From Algihabitans albus (GTDB taxonomy: Bacteria > Pseudomonadota > Alphaproteobacteria > Kiloniellales > DSM-21159): DNA of 64,000 nucleotides. Shown piece by piece: positions 18,788 to 28,352 of this stretch. The notes under the pieces are model-generated. The model was not told the DNA's origin. It saw nothing but the letters and a program-made list of their open reading frames with translations, and did no database searches. The stretch covers positions 372,001 through 436,000 of the forward strand of contig NZ_QXNY01000002.1 of assembly GCF_003572205.1 (NCBI RefSeq), read 5' to 3'. Each line of letters begins with the position of its first letter. The stretch's first letter is position 1. The translations under genes were made by a program, and so were the position numbers.

Positions 18788-19260
18788 GCGATTTCACCCA
18801 CTTCGACGCCGAAGGCAAGGCCGTCATGGTCGATGTCGGTGCCAAGGCCGAGACCGAGCGCAGCGCCACCGCCAAGGGCGAGGTGGTGATGCAGCCGGAC
18901 ACGCTGCGGATGATACAGTCCGGCGGCGTCAAGAAAGGCGATGTGCTGTCCGTCGCCCGCCTCGCCGGCATCATGGGCGCCAAACGGACACCCGACTTGA
19001 TTCCGCTCTGCCATCCACTGGCCCTCACCTCGGTCAAGGTCGATCTGCGGCTGCTGCCGGACCGAAACGCGGTCGAGATCGAGGCGACTTGTAAGCTGAA
19101 GGGGCGGACCGGGGTCGAGATGGAGGCGCTGACCGCTGTCAGCGTGGCTGCCTTGACGGTCTACGACATGTGCAAGGCCGTCGATCGCGCCATGCGTATC
19201 GAGGCCGTTCGTTTGACCGAGAAGTCGGGTGGCAAGTCCGGCACCTACCTCTCCGAGTGA
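18784..19260 (+). CDS. moaC: Cyclic pyranopterin monophosphate synthase
   Basis: This 158-residue enzyme works with MoaA to form cyclic pyranopterin monophosphate, the first intermediate of molybdenum cofactor. The family motifs [11 protein letters not shown] and [22 protein letters not shown] are intact. Its start overlaps the trpC stop. Linkage of trpC, moaC and moeA is common in alphaproteobacteria and seems to be an old operon rather than a functional unit. Confidence 0.95.
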   Translation: MSDFTHFDAEGKAVMVDVGAKAETERSATAKGEVVMQPDTLRMIQSGGVKKGDVLSVARLAGIMGAKRTPDLIPLCHPLALTSVKVDLRLLPDRNAVEIEATCKLKGRTGVEMEALTAVSVAALTVYDMCKAVDRAMRIEAVRLTEKSGGKSGTYLSE

Positions 19261-19270
19261 CAGGGGCGCC

Positions 19271-20485
19271 ATGATCACCGTCGACGAGGCGCTGACCCGT
19301 ATCCTCTCGACCTTCGACGCTCTGCCGGCGGAGACTCTGGCGGTGAATCAGACGCTCGGCCGCGTGCTGGCCTCCGACGTGATCGCGCGCGTGACGCAGC
19401 CGCCGGCTGCCGTCAGCGCCATGGACGGCTATGCCGTGCGTGCGGAAGATGTCGCGACTGTCCCGGCCCGACTCCAGGTGGTCGGACATCTGCCCGCCGG
19501 CGGCCGGTACGACTCGGCCCTGGGGTGCGGTCAGGCGGTCAGGATCTTCACCGGCGCGCCCCTGCCCGATGGGGCCGATACTATCGTCATCCAGGAGGAC
19601 ACGGAGCGCGACGGTGAGTCGGTGACCGTCAAGGAAGCCGCCGCCGCCGGAACCTATATCCGGCCGGCCGGACTCGACTTCCGCGCCGGCGACGTCGGCG
19701 TTTCGGCGGGCCGGGTCGTCACGGTGCGCGATCTGGGGCTGATCGCGGCGATGAACCGGCCTTGGGTTTCGGTGCACCGGCGCCCCCGCGTCGCGGTTCT
19801 GGCGACCGGCGACGAGGTGGTGATGCCGGGCGATCCGATCGGACCCAGCCAGATCGTCTCTTCCAACGGCTTGGCGCTTTGCGGGCTGGTCGAAGCCTGC
19901 GGCGGCGAGGCCATCAACCTGGGAATTGCCGCGGATTCGGCCGATTCGCTGCGCCGCCTGTCGGCCGGAGCGGCCGGGGCCGACCTGCTGGTCACCACCG
20001 GAGGGGCTTCGGTGGGCGAGCACGATCTGATCCGGTCCGTACTGGGCGAAGAGGGGTTGGAGCTGGATTTCTGGAAAATCGCCATGCGTCCGGGCAAGCC
20101 CCTCATGTTCGGAAACCTGCGAGGCACGCCGATGCTGGGGCTTCCGGGCAATCCCGTTTCCAGTCTTGTCTGCGGTCTGCTCTTCGTCCGCCCGATTCTG
20201 GATCGGCTGCAAGGGCTCGAGCGGCCGGCGCACCCGACCGAAACGGCGGTCTTGGCCGAGGACCTGGGCGCCAACGACAGGCGGCAGGATTATCTGCGCG
20301 CCACGCTCGAGGCCGGCAAAGATGGCCGTTTGCTGGCCCGCCCCTTCCCCAAACAAGACAGCTCCATGCTTGCGACTCTGGCGAGAGCCGATGCCTTGAT
20401 CGTACGCGCTCCGCATGCGCCGCCGCTCCCCGCCGGACAGCTTGTGGATCTGCTCCGTTTTCCTGGAAGCCTTAGGTCAATATAG
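19271..20485 (+). CDS. moeA: Molybdopterin molybdenumtransferase
   Basis: This 404-residue enzyme inserts molybdate into adenylated molybdopterin, the last step of cofactor assembly. Visible motifs are AVSAMDGYAVRAED near the N-terminus, VFTGAPLP-type RIFTGAPLPDGAD, the MoCF domain segment VLATGDEVVMPG with VTTGGASVGEHD, and GLPGNPVS. The ATG at 19271 follows the moaC stop by 10 nt and I take it as the start, because MITVDEALTRIL is the family N-terminus. An earlier in-frame ATG would overlap moaC. Confidence 0.94.
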   Translation: MITVDEALTRILSTFDALPAETLAVNQTLGRVLASDVIARVTQPPAAVSAMDGYAVRAEDVATVPARLQVVGHLPAGGRYDSALGCGQAVRIFTGAPLPDGADTIVIQEDTERDGESVTVKEAAAAGTYIRPAGLDFRAGDVGVSAGRVVTVRDLGLIAAMNRPWVSVHRRPRVAVLATGDEVVMPGDPIGPSQIVSSNGLALCGLVEACGGEAINLGIAADSADSLRRLSAGAAGADLLVTTGGASVGEHDLIRSVLGEEGLELDFWKIAMRPGKPLMFGNLRGTPMLGLPGNPVSSLVCGLLFVRPILDRLQGLERPAHPTETAVLAEDLGANDRRQDYLRATLEAGKDGRLLARPFPKQDSSMLATLARADALIVRAPHAPPLPAGQLVDLLRFPGSLRSI

Positions 20486-20503
20486 GAACTATTCCGGGAA
20501 CGC

Positions 20504-20532
20504 TTGACGTACGAACGGAACGCGATTAGAAC
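20504..20532 (+). promoter_or_regulatory. lexA promoter with overlapping LexA (SOS) box
   Basis: A -35 TTGACG (20504-20509), a 17-bp spacer and a -10 TAGAAC (20527-20532) form a good promoter. The direct repeat GAAC-N7-GAAC at 20518-20532 is the alphaproteobacterial LexA box read from the other strand (GTTC-N7-GTTC). It covers the -10, so bound LexA would block RNA polymerase: classic self-repression. Confidence 0.85.
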
Positions 20533-20679
20533 AAAAAGCGATTCATCTTAACGAATTACCGGCTCTTCTAAAGGGCGATCCGGCAATCCGAAGGATGATA
20601 AATCGACGTTGCGACGGACGGTGCCAGGCGCGAAGTGTTCCTCGTTCCAGACGGCTCCGCAGGGGGAGAGTCACGGGCC

Positions 20680-21366
20680 ATGCTGACGCGTAAACAACAC
20701 GAACTTCTGTTATTTCTCCATGCTCATTTGAGCGACCACGGAGTCTCTCCCTCTTTCGACGAGATGAAGGAAGCGCTCGGGCTGAAATCCAAGTCCGGGA
20801 TCCATCGTCTAATCACGGGTCTGGAGGAGCGCGGCTTCATTCGCCGCCTGCCCCATCGGGCCCGCGCCATCGAGGTGGTCCGTCTTCCGGAGAACCTTGC
20901 CGGCAAGCCCGGCTTCGCCCCTAACGTGATCGAAGGCGGTCGGCGCCCGGGTCTGTCCGGCGCACGCGTCGCGAACGACAGCGAAGCCGTCAGTCTACCT
21001 CTCTATGGACGGATCGCGGCCGGCACCCCGATCGAGGCGCTGAGAGACCACTCCGCCTATGTCGACGTCCCGACGGAGCTGCTCGGTCGCGGCGAACACT
21101 ACGCACTCCAAGTGGAGGGCGACTCCATGGTCGAAGCCGGGATCCTGGACGGCGATACGGTCGTGATCGAACGCAGCGATCAGGCGGAGAACGGTGCCAT
21201 CGTCGTTGCCCTGGTCGACGACGGGGAAGTCACCCTCAAGCGCCTGCGCCGACGCGGCGGCGCCATCGCGCTGGAGCCGGCCAACCGCAATTACGAGCCG
21301 CGGTTGTTCCCGCCGGATCGCGTGAAGGTGCAGGGCCGCTTGATCGGCCTGCTGCGTCGCTACTAG
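20680..21366 (+). CDS. lexA: SOS response repressor and self-cleaving protease LexA
   Basis: This 228-residue protein has an N-terminal winged helix (about residues 1-65, [14 protein letters not shown]), a linker, and a C-terminal S24 peptidase domain. The self-cleavage site is A114-G115 ([11 protein letters not shown]). The catalytic serine is S149 in GDSMVEAG and the lysine is K187 in VTLKRL. It represses DNA-damage genes until RecA filaments trigger cleavage. I place the start at the ATG at 20680 behind AGGGGGAGAG; an upstream ATG at 20635 would add a non-conserved extension. The gene has its own SOS-controlled promoter. Confidence 0.96.
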   Translation: MLTRKQHELLLFLHAHLSDHGVSPSFDEMKEALGLKSKSGIHRLITGLEERGFIRRLPHRARAIEVVRLPENLAGKPGFAPNVIEGGRRPGLSGARVANDSEAVSLPLYGRIAAGTPIEALRDHSAYVDVPTELLGRGEHYALQVEGDSMVEAGILDGDTVVIERSDQAENGAIVVALVDDGEVTLKRLRRRGGAIALEPANRNYEPRLFPPDRVKVQGRLIGLLRRY

Positions 21367-21399
21367 AGCTACGCCTCTCATCGCATTGAGATATCGGAT

Positions 21400-23577
21400 T
21401 TAGTCCGAGGGATGACGTGTCCAGGGGCGGGTGCCGCGCGTGGACCGTACCGTGTCGACCTTTAGCCCCTCTTCGTACAGCCTGACGCTATGGCCGCCGT
21501 CCCGCCAGAGGTCGAAGCGGTCGATCACTCTCGGGCCGTCGGATCCGCTGGTGAAGCAGCCTCTTGGGACCGGAAAGGGCGCGACGATCAGGTCCGCGTC
21601 TTTGCAGTCCTCCAGGAGGGCGGCGGGACTGCGTGCCAGCGCGACGGTCCAATCGTGGCGGCGGTAGATGCAACCGGCTCCGTCGCAGAGCAGCCAATTG
21701 CCTGCGGGCGGCCAGCTGGCCGCAGCCGCCTGCGCCGCGCGGCGCAGCCACTGCTCACGCACGAAGGTCTGGCGGCGGCTCTCCGACAGCGCGAGATCGC
21801 CGTCCGGACCGCGGGCGGCGATCAGGCCGCCGTCGGAGCTGATCAGCAGGTCGGGCGGAGTCCGCAGCAGAACACCGCTGAGGCCGACGGCGATGACGGC
21901 GACGCCGGCGTAGCGCCAGGCTCGGCGCCACAGACAGAGCCACAGACCGCCGAGCGTCACGGCGACGAGACCCCAGGTCGGCAAGGCCGGCAGCAACTGC
22001 ACGGCGCCCGGCCAGCTTGCGGTCTCTCGCGCGATGACGATCAGGAGCCCGAGCCCCTGCCCCATCAGCCAGAGCGGCGCGGCCTCCAGCCCGAAGGGCA
22101 TCGCGAGAAAGGCCAGTAGCGCCGCCGGCATCACGACGAAGGCGGTCAGGGGAACGGCGGCCAGATTGGCGGCGAGGCCGGCCCAGGCAAAGCGGTTGAA
22201 GTGATACCAGGCGTAGGTCGTGGTGGCCGCGACCGCGATCCCCGAGGAGAGAAGGAGACTGCCGAAGTAGGCTGCCGGCTTACGCCAGACGGGATCGGCG
22301 CCCTCGCGCAAGCGCGCGACATCCCGGCGGGCGCGACGCTCGGCATAGGCCTCGTAGCCTGATACCAGCGCGACGACGGCTGCGAAGGACATCTGGAACG
22401 ACGCCGACAGCAGGCTCTCGGGAGCGATCAGCAAGACCACCGCCGCCGCCCAGGCCACCAGCCGCAGCGACACGGCCGAGCGGTCGAGCAGGACGCCGAG
22501 GAAGATGAGACCGACCATCAGGAAGGCGCGCTGAGTCGGGATGGTGGCGCCGGCCAGGAAGAGATAGACGAAAGCGGTCGCCAACCCCGCGACAGCAGCC
22601 CACTTCTTGATCGGATAGCGCAGGGCCACGAAGGGCCAGCAGGCCAGCAAACGGCGCAGGCCGAGATACATGCTGCCGGCGACCAGGCCGATATGCAGTC
22701 CGGAGATCGCCAGCAGGTGGGCGAGCCCCGAGTCCCGCATGGCGTCGAGCAAATCGGGCGCGATGGCGTCGCGCTTGCCGACCGTCAGGGCGACGGCCAG
22801 GGCGCCGCGTTCCCGGGGCAGGACAGCAAGGATCCGCTCGGCAATCCTTTGACGCAGGCCTTCCCAGAAGAGGCGCCAGCCCTCGAACCTGCGGGACTCC
22901 GCCAGCTGGTCCGGCGGCTGCGCGATAGGTTGGGGCGCACCCAAGCTGTAGCCGACCGCGCCGAGCCGTTCGAACCAGGCCCGCCGCGCGAAGTCGTATC
23001 CGCCGGGCGCGGCCGGTTCCGGGGGCGGCTGCAACACCGCGAGTCCACGGACCCAGTCCCCGGGCGCGAGATCGGCGGCGGCGGTGCCGGAAGAACTGAT
23101 CCGAACCCGTGCAGGGGTCGCCGCGGTTTCCAGCCGGTCGACATCGAGCTGCTCCAGGGTCAGCCGCACCCGGCCCTGGCCCCGCTCCAACTTGACGACC
23201 CGACCGCTCAGTCCGACCGGTCCGAGGTCTCGCTGCAGCACCGGCGCCGCCACGGCCGCTGTCCGCCACTGAGCGGCCGCGAAACCGACCGAGAGGCTCA
23301 GTCCCCCGATTCCGAGAAGAAACAGCGCCGGCCGTCGCAGACCGAGCAGGGCTATGACAGCTGCCAGCGTCGCAGCCGCCGCCCCGAGCCAACCGGGCGG
23401 CTCGGTCGGTAGGGCGAAGTAGACGCCAATGCCCGATGCCAGGATCACGGGGAGCCAGAGGGCCCAGCGATCACGCTCTTCCAGCGCTGTCTCTTGAAGC
23501 CGGCCCAGCGAACGCAAGGCCTTGCGCGGATCGGCCCGGACCCCGACCGGACCTGCCGCGCGCTGCTGCGCCGTCAT
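21400..23577 (-). CDS. comEC: ComEC/Rec2 family competence membrane protein
   Basis: This 725-residue protein is the inner-membrane channel family for single-stranded DNA uptake. It has an N-terminal membrane segment, a DUF4131/OB-like periplasmic region (about residues 100-200) and the competence domain with the conserved GLAHLLAISGLHIGLVAG motif, followed by many helices to about residue 560. The C-terminal part carries no HxHxDH metal site, so the metallo-beta-lactamase-like domain found in Bacillus ComEC is absent or degenerate here, as in many alphaproteobacteria. It is convergent with lexA and divergent from gltX. Confidence 0.9.
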   Translation of the reverse strand: MTAQQRAAGPVGVRADPRKALRSLGRLQETALEERDRWALWLPVILASGIGVYFALPTEPPGWLGAAAATLAAVIALLGLRRPALFLLGIGGLSLSVGFAAAQWRTAAVAAPVLQRDLGPVGLSGRVVKLERGQGRVRLTLEQLDVDRLETAATPARVRISSSGTAAADLAPGDWVRGLAVLQPPPEPAAPGGYDFARRAWFERLGAVGYSLGAPQPIAQPPDQLAESRRFEGWRLFWEGLRQRIAERILAVLPRERGALAVALTVGKRDAIAPDLLDAMRDSGLAHLLAISGLHIGLVAGSMYLGLRRLLACWPFVALRYPIKKWAAVAGLATAFVYLFLAGATIPTQRAFLMVGLIFLGVLLDRSAVSLRLVAWAAAVVLLIAPESLLSASFQMSFAAVVALVSGYEAYAERRARRDVARLREGADPVWRKPAAYFGSLLLSSGIAVAATTTYAWYHFNRFAWAGLAANLAAVPLTAFVVMPAALLAFLAMPFGLEAAPLWLMGQGLGLLIVIARETASWPGAVQLLPALPTWGLVAVTLGGLWLCLWRRAWRYAGVAVIAVGLSGVLLRTPPDLLISSDGGLIAARGPDGDLALSESRRQTFVREQWLRRAAQAAAASWPPAGNWLLCDGAGCIYRRHDWTVALARSPAALLEDCKDADLIVAPFPVPRGCFTSGSDGPRVIDRFDLWRDGGHSVRLYEEGLKVDTVRSTRGTRPWTRHPSD

Positions 23578-23816
23578 GATGCTTGGACTCGCCGTGGCAA
23601 GGTCTAAACCCTAATTGCCGAGGTCTCTCGCGAAGACTACCGCAAGCTGTGCCCTAGCTGCGAGCCTTCGGCCTTGCGATGCCAACTGTTCACGCGTTTG
23701 CCGAGGCCCTGACGCCTGTGCCGCGGTCGTGGGTGCTGGGCAGGCCGTGACCGGCTGTGTTAGAGGAGCGCCGCCTTTTCGCTTCCGCCACCATCAAAGA
23801 GCAGCGCCAAAAACCG

Positions 23817-25202
23817 ATGACCGTCGTCACCCGCTTCGCGCCGTCGCCAACCGGCTTCCTCCACATCGGCGGCGCGCGCACCGCCCTGTTCAACTGGCTC
23901 TTCGCCCGCCATCACGGCGGTAAGTTCCTGTTGCGCATCGAAGACACCGACCGCAAGCGCTCCACGCAGGAGGCGATCGACGCCATTCTGGACGGGCTGA
24001 GCTGGCTTGAGCTGCAGTGGGATGAACCCGAGGTCTATCAGTCGAAGCGTGCCGAGCAACACCAGGCGGCGGCACATCGCCTGCTGGCTGAGGGCAAGGC
24101 CTATCGTTGCTACTGCAGCCCGGACGAACTGACAGCCATGCGCGAGGCCGCTAAGGCCGAAGGCCGGCCGATGCGTTACGACGGCACCTGGAGAGATCGC
24201 GATCCCGCCGAGGCCCCGGCGGGTGTCGCGCCGGCCGTCCGCATGAAGGCGCCGCAGACCGGCGAGACCAGCATCGACGACCTCGTCCAGGGGACCGTCA
24301 CGGTCGCCAACGGTCAGTTGGACGATATGGTACTGCTTCGGGCGGACGGCACGCCGACCTACATGCTCTCGGTGGTCGTCGACGATCACGACATGGGCGT
24401 GACCCATGCGATCCGCGGCGACGATCACCTGACCAACGCCTTCCGGCAGACCCAGCTCTATCGGCTGCTTGGCTGGGAGCCGCCCGTTTTCGCCCACATC
24501 CCGCTGATTCACGGTCCCGACGGCGCCAAGCTGTCGAAGCGTCACGGCGCCCTCGGCGTCGAGGCCTATCGCGAGCTAGGCTACCTGCCCGAGGCGCTGC
24601 GCAACTATCTGCTGCGGCTCGGTTGGGGACATGGCGATGACGAGATCATCCCGACCGCACAGGCCATCGATTGGTTCGACCTGGATGGCGTCGGCCGCTC
24701 GCCCGCCCGCTTCGATCTGCAGAAGCTGGATCATCTCAACGGCCACTATCTTCGCGAGGCGGACGACGAACGCCTGGCCGATCTGGTCGCGTCCCGATTC
24801 CAGGCGGTCTCCGAAACGGGGCGGCACAGACTGGTCGCCGGCATGCAAGGCCTGAAAGCGCGCGTGAAGACAGTTGCCGAGCTCTCTGAAATGGCTGAAT
24901 TTTATCTGCGAGATCGCCCTTTGGCTCTGAACGACAAGGCGGCAAAGCTGCTTGCTGGGGATGCGCCGGCCATTCTGTCGAAGCTGCATGCGGAGCTGCA
25001 GAGCTGCAACGACTGGACGGCAGAGGCCCTGGAGAGCCTGGTGCGGCAATTCGCGGAGGCTCAGGGCGTGAAACTCGGTGCCGCGGCTCAGCCGCTTCGC
25101 GCCGCTCTGACGGGATCGAATGTTTCGCCGCCGGTCTTCGAGGTCATGCAGGTTCTGGGCCGTCAGGAAAGCCTCGATCGGATTGCCGATAGAGCCGCAT
25201 AA
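23817..25202 (+). CDS. gltX: Glutamate-tRNA ligase
   Basis: This 461-residue class I aminoacyl-tRNA synthetase attaches glutamate to tRNA-Glu and possibly, as a non-discriminating enzyme, to tRNA-Gln. The HIGH-type motif is in [12 protein letters not shown] and the KMSKS-type motif is KLSKRHG. I start it at the ATG at 23817, which opens [13 protein letters not shown]; a longer reading from 23757 adds 20 residues with no conservation. It is transcribed divergently from comEC and followed by gltA. Confidence 0.95.
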   Translation: MTVVTRFAPSPTGFLHIGGARTALFNWLFARHHGGKFLLRIEDTDRKRSTQEAIDAILDGLSWLELQWDEPEVYQSKRAEQHQAAAHRLLAEGKAYRCYCSPDELTAMREAAKAEGRPMRYDGTWRDRDPAEAPAGVAPAVRMKAPQTGETSIDDLVQGTVTVANGQLDDMVLLRADGTPTYMLSVVVDDHDMGVTHAIRGDDHLTNAFRQTQLYRLLGWEPPVFAHIPLIHGPDGAKLSKRHGALGVEAYRELGYLPEALRNYLLRLGWGHGDDEIIPTAQAIDWFDLDGVGRSPARFDLQKLDHLNGHYLREADDERLADLVASRFQAVSETGRHRLVAGMQGLKARVKTVAELSEMAEFYLRDRPLALNDKAAKLLAGDAPAILSKLHAELQSCNDWTAEALESLVRQFAEAQGVKLGAAAQPLRAALTGSNVSPPVFEVMQVLGRQESLDRIADRAA

Positions 25203-25245
25203 ACCTGCGCTAACCTCCTAATTAAAAAGAAAAGCTTACCGTGTT

Positions 25246-25274
25246 TGCCTTGCTCGGGGCTTGCCCTTATGCTG
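25246..25274 (+). promoter_or_regulatory. Predicted sigma-70 promoter of gltA
   Basis: TTGCCT (25246-25251), a 17-bp spacer and TATGCT (25269-25274) give a good housekeeping promoter. It would leave a leader of about 60 nt before the gltA ATG. No operator is obvious around it. Confidence 0.6.
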
Positions 25275-25343
25275 CGTCGCAACGAACGAGCCGGGCGCGG
25301 CCTCATTAAAGTGCCGCCAGGCCTCAGCGCGAGGATCAAGCGA

Positions 25344-26672
25344 ATGACCAATGGCTCCGCGACGGCTGCCAAGAGCGCCGACACCCAGACGGTAACGCTC
25401 ACAGACAATGCGACCGGAAAGTCCTGGGAGCTCCCAGTGATCAAGGGCACCACGGGGCCCGATGTCGTCGACATTCGCAAGTACTACGCGGATACGGGCA
25501 TGTTTACCTACGATCCGGGATTCACCTCGACGGCCTCCTGCGATTCGGCGATCACCTTCATCGACGGTGACGAAGGCGTGCTGATGCACCGCGGCTACCG
25601 GATCGAGGATCTCGCCTCCAACTGTACCTTTATGGAGGTCTGCTATCTGCTGCTGCACGGCGAACTGCCGACTGCGGAGCAGCTCGCCAAGTTCGATCAC
25701 GACATCACCTATCACACCATGCTGCACGAGCAGATGGTCAACTTCTATCGCGGTTTCCGGCGGGATTCGCACCCGATGGCGATCATGGTCGGGGTCGTGG
25801 GCGCTCTTTCCGCCTTCTATCACGACTCGACCGATATCACCGATCCGTACCAGCGGATGGTGGCGCAGCATCGGCTGATCGCGAAGATGCCGACGATTGC
25901 GGCCTGGGCCTACAAGTATTCGATTGGGCAGCCCTTCGTCTATCCGCGCAACGATCTGAAGTACTCGGAGAATTTTCTTCAGATGGCCTTCGCGGTTCCG
26001 GCGGAGCCCTACAAGGTCAACCCGGTTCTGGCTCGGGCCATGGACCGCATCTTCATCCTGCATGCCGATCACGAGCAGAATGCGTCGACCTCGACGGTCC
26101 GTATTGCCGGCTCTTCGGGCGCCAATCCCTTCGCCTGCATCGCCGCCGGGATCGCCAGTCTCTGGGGGCCGGCCCACGGCGGCGCCAATGAGGCGGTTTT
26201 GCAGATGCTGCAGGAGATCGGGACCAAGGACCGCATTCCCGAATTCCTCGCGCGCGCCAAGGACAAAAACGATCCTTTCCGCCTGATGGGCTTCGGCCAT
26301 CGCGTTTACAAGAACTACGATCCTCGCGCGAAGGTCATGCAGCAGTCCTGCCACGAAGTGCTGGACGAACTGGGCAAACGCGACGAGCCGTTGCTCGCTC
26401 TGGCCATGGAACTGGAGCGGATCGCACTGGAAGATCCCTACTTCGCGGAGAAGAAACTCTTCCCGAACGTCGACTTCTATTCGGGCATCATTCTCCAGGC
26501 GATGGGCTTCCCGACCAGCATGTTCACGGTTCTGTTCGCCCTGGCGCGCACGGTCGGGTGGGTTGCCCAATGGACCGAGATGATCGAGGACCCGGGCCAT
26601 CGCATCAGCCGGCCGCGGCAGCTCTACACCGGCTACACGGAGCGGGAATTCGTTCCCTGCGATCAGCGCTAG
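25344..26672 (+). CDS. gltA: Citrate synthase
   Basis: This 442-residue enzyme condenses acetyl-CoA with oxaloacetate at the entry of the TCA cycle. It is the type II hexameric form, with the N-terminal beta-rich extension ([17 protein letters not shown]). The active-site histidines are in [14 protein letters not shown] and [15 protein letters not shown], and the aspartate is in FPNVDFYSG. The start is the ATG at 25344 behind GAGG. In-frame codons upstream would lie across the predicted promoter and are rejected. Confidence 0.96.
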   Translation: MTNGSATAAKSADTQTVTLTDNATGKSWELPVIKGTTGPDVVDIRKYYADTGMFTYDPGFTSTASCDSAITFIDGDEGVLMHRGYRIEDLASNCTFMEVCYLLLHGELPTAEQLAKFDHDITYHTMLHEQMVNFYRGFRRDSHPMAIMVGVVGALSAFYHDSTDITDPYQRMVAQHRLIAKMPTIAAWAYKYSIGQPFVYPRNDLKYSENFLQMAFAVPAEPYKVNPVLARAMDRIFILHADHEQNASTSTVRIAGSSGANPFACIAAGIASLWGPAHGGANEAVLQMLQEIGTKDRIPEFLARAKDKNDPFRLMGFGHRVYKNYDPRAKVMQQSCHEVLDELGKRDEPLLALAMELERIALEDPYFAEKKLFPNVDFYSGIILQAMGFPTSMFTVLFALARTVGWVAQWTEMIEDPGHRISRPRQLYTGYTEREFVPCDQR

Positions 26673-26696
26673 AGACGAGCGGTTTTTAGCTCTGAA

Positions 26697-26725
26697 GGGG
26701 CGTGCGGTTGTCCACGCGCCCCTTT
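26697..26725 (+). terminator. Likely terminator of gltA
   Basis: GGGGCGTG and CACGCGCCCC form a GC-rich hairpin with a small bulge about 25 nt after the gltA stop, followed by a short TTT run. This is a plausible but not strong intrinsic terminator. Confidence 0.55.
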
Positions 26726-26802
26726 CGCGTTCGGGAGCGGATCGATCGAGGCCCGATCGCAAAGCGATTCAGCCAGATCGCGATCTGATTTAGGCTGCTT
26801 CC

Positions 26803-27150
26803 ATGACGCAGGATTGGCTTGCCGACGACACCGAAATCGAGCGCCGTCTCCGGTCGCGCCTGTGGGAACTGGAACGTCTCAGCCAAGATAGCGGCGAGTC
26901 GCGGGCGGCCGTGGAGTTGGACCAGACCCGGGTCGGACGGCTGAGCCGCATGGACGCCTTGCAAGGTCAGGCTATGGCGCAGGCCACCGAGGCCAGACGG
27001 CAGCAGGAGATCCGGCGTCTGGAGGCGGCCCTGCAGCGTCTTGCAGATGGCGAATACGGTGCCTGCACAGTCTGCGGGGAGGAAATCGCGCCGAAGCGCC
27101 TTGGGTTGGACCCAGCCACGCCGAGCTGCGTGGACTGCGCGGCCGGTTAG
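26803..27150 (+). CDS. DksA/TraR-type C4 zinc finger protein
   Basis: This 115-residue protein has a helical, probably coiled-coil region over about residues 10-82 and a C-terminal zinc finger with four cysteines, C88, C91, C109 and C112 (CTVC and CVDC). DksA/TraR proteins insert a coiled coil into the RNA polymerase secondary channel and work with ppGpp. It is shorter than E. coli DksA (about 150 residues), so it is better called DksA-like. It is convergent with lpxB, and the two stop codons share bases. Confidence 0.85.
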   Translation: MTQDWLADDTEIERRLRSRLWELERLSQDSGESRAAVELDQTRVGRLSRMDALQGQAMAQATEARRQQEIRRLEAALQRLADGEYGACTVCGEEIAPKRLGLDPATPSCVDCAAG

Positions 27151-28340
27151 TCTCGCGGCGTGTGCCGGCCCGCCATCACCCTGAGAACCGCTTGCGCCGC
27201 CTGCTGGCTTGGCCGCCCCTCGCCGGCGCCCGAGAGAGCCTGGACGACAAGGTCTAGCTCGGCGGACTGCCGGTCTCGCAGGGCCTTGTCGGCGAGCAAC
27301 TCCGACAGGGCAGCGGCCAGGCGGTCAGGTCGGCAGTTCTCCTGCAGGAACTCCGGCTGGATCTGCCGATCGAGGACCAGGTTGGGGATCGAGGCATAGC
27401 GGACTGTCAGCAGGCGCCGCGCAATGGCCGCCGAAACCGGACTGACCCGATAGGCAATCACCGTGGGCACCCTGGCCGCCGCCAGTTCGACCGCCACTGT
27501 TCCCGAGGCTGCCAGGGCCGCGTCGGCGGCCGCGAAGGCGCCATACTTCTGCTCCGGACGTTCCAGCAGCAGCGTTTCGACCGGCCAGTCCGCGATCGCC
27601 GAACGGACGAAGTCGGCCACGTTGGGAACGGTCGGGACGACCGCGCGCAGGTTCGGAAAGTCGCGCTTCAGGCCGCCCAGGGTCTCGCCGAAAATCCCGC
27701 AGAGGCGGCCGACTTCGCTCTGACGGCTTCCCGGCAATACGGCCAGAAGGGGCGTATCGCCACCAACCCCGACACCGTGCGCCGCACGAAAGGCGAGTCC
27801 GTCGGCCAGAGAAGCCGCGCCCTCGACGGCCGGATGTCCCACCACGGTCGTGGCCAGCCCATGGCGCTCGAAGTAGGGCGGTTCGAATGGCAGTAACGCC
27901 AGGAGATGATCGAGGAAGGCGGCGATCCGTCGCGCGCGCCAGGGTTTCCAGGCCCAGACCGAGGGGGCGACGTAGTGCACCAGCGGAAAGCCCTCCTCCT
28001 TCAGGCGTTTGGCGACGCGCAGGGAAAAGGCCGGGGAGTCAATGGTGATCAGGACGTCTGGCCGGAGCCGGCGCGCGGCCGCCTCGGTCTCGGACAGGCG
28101 CCTCAGGATGCGGAAGAGATGCGGCAGGATCTCGACCAGTCCCATGACAGCCAGGTCGCTCATGGGAAAGAGGCTCGTGAGGCCTTCGGATTCCATGCGG
28201 GGGCCGCCGACACCGGCGAAGCGAATCGGCGCGGTCGTTTCGGCTTTCAGGGCTGCCATCAGGCCCGCACCAAGCTGGTCGCCGGATGGCTCACCGGCGA
28301 TCAGAAAGACCAGCGGTCCGTCACCGTCCAGTTCCGTCAC
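27147..28340 (-). CDS. lpxB: Lipid-A-disaccharide synthase
   Basis: This 397-residue GT-B glycosyltransferase joins UDP-2,3-diacylglucosamine and lipid X to form the lipid A disaccharide at the inner face of the inner membrane. The N-terminal LIAGEPSGDQLGAGLM, the SPAFSLRVAKRLK and YYVAPSVWAWKP-like HYVAPSVWAWKPWR motifs, and the C-terminal PTVIAYRVSP are all recognisable. It is the last gene of the bamA-lpx run, 12 nt after lpxI. Confidence 0.95.
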   Translation of the reverse strand: MTELDGDGPLVFLIAGEPSGDQLGAGLMAALKAETTAPIRFAGVGGPRMESEGLTSLFPMSDLAVMGLVEILPHLFRILRRLSETEAAARRLRPDVLITIDSPAFSLRVAKRLKEEGFPLVHYVAPSVWAWKPWRARRIAAFLDHLLALLPFEPPYFERHGLATTVVGHPAVEGAASLADGLAFRAAHGVGVGGDTPLLAVLPGSRQSEVGRLCGIFGETLGGLKRDFPNLRAVVPTVPNVADFVRSAIADWPVETLLLERPEQKYGAFAAADAALAASGTVAVELAAARVPTVIAYRVSPVSAAIARRLLTVRYASIPNLVLDRQIQPEFLQENCRPDRLAAALSELLADKALRDRQSAELDLVVQALSGAGEGRPSQQAAQAVLRVMAGRHTPRD

Positions 28341-28352
28341 GGCCCATACCTC

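Noticed and set aside
20486-20503. Second LexA box at GAACTATTCCGGGAAC
   Set aside because: The spacing between the GAAC words is 8, not the required 7.
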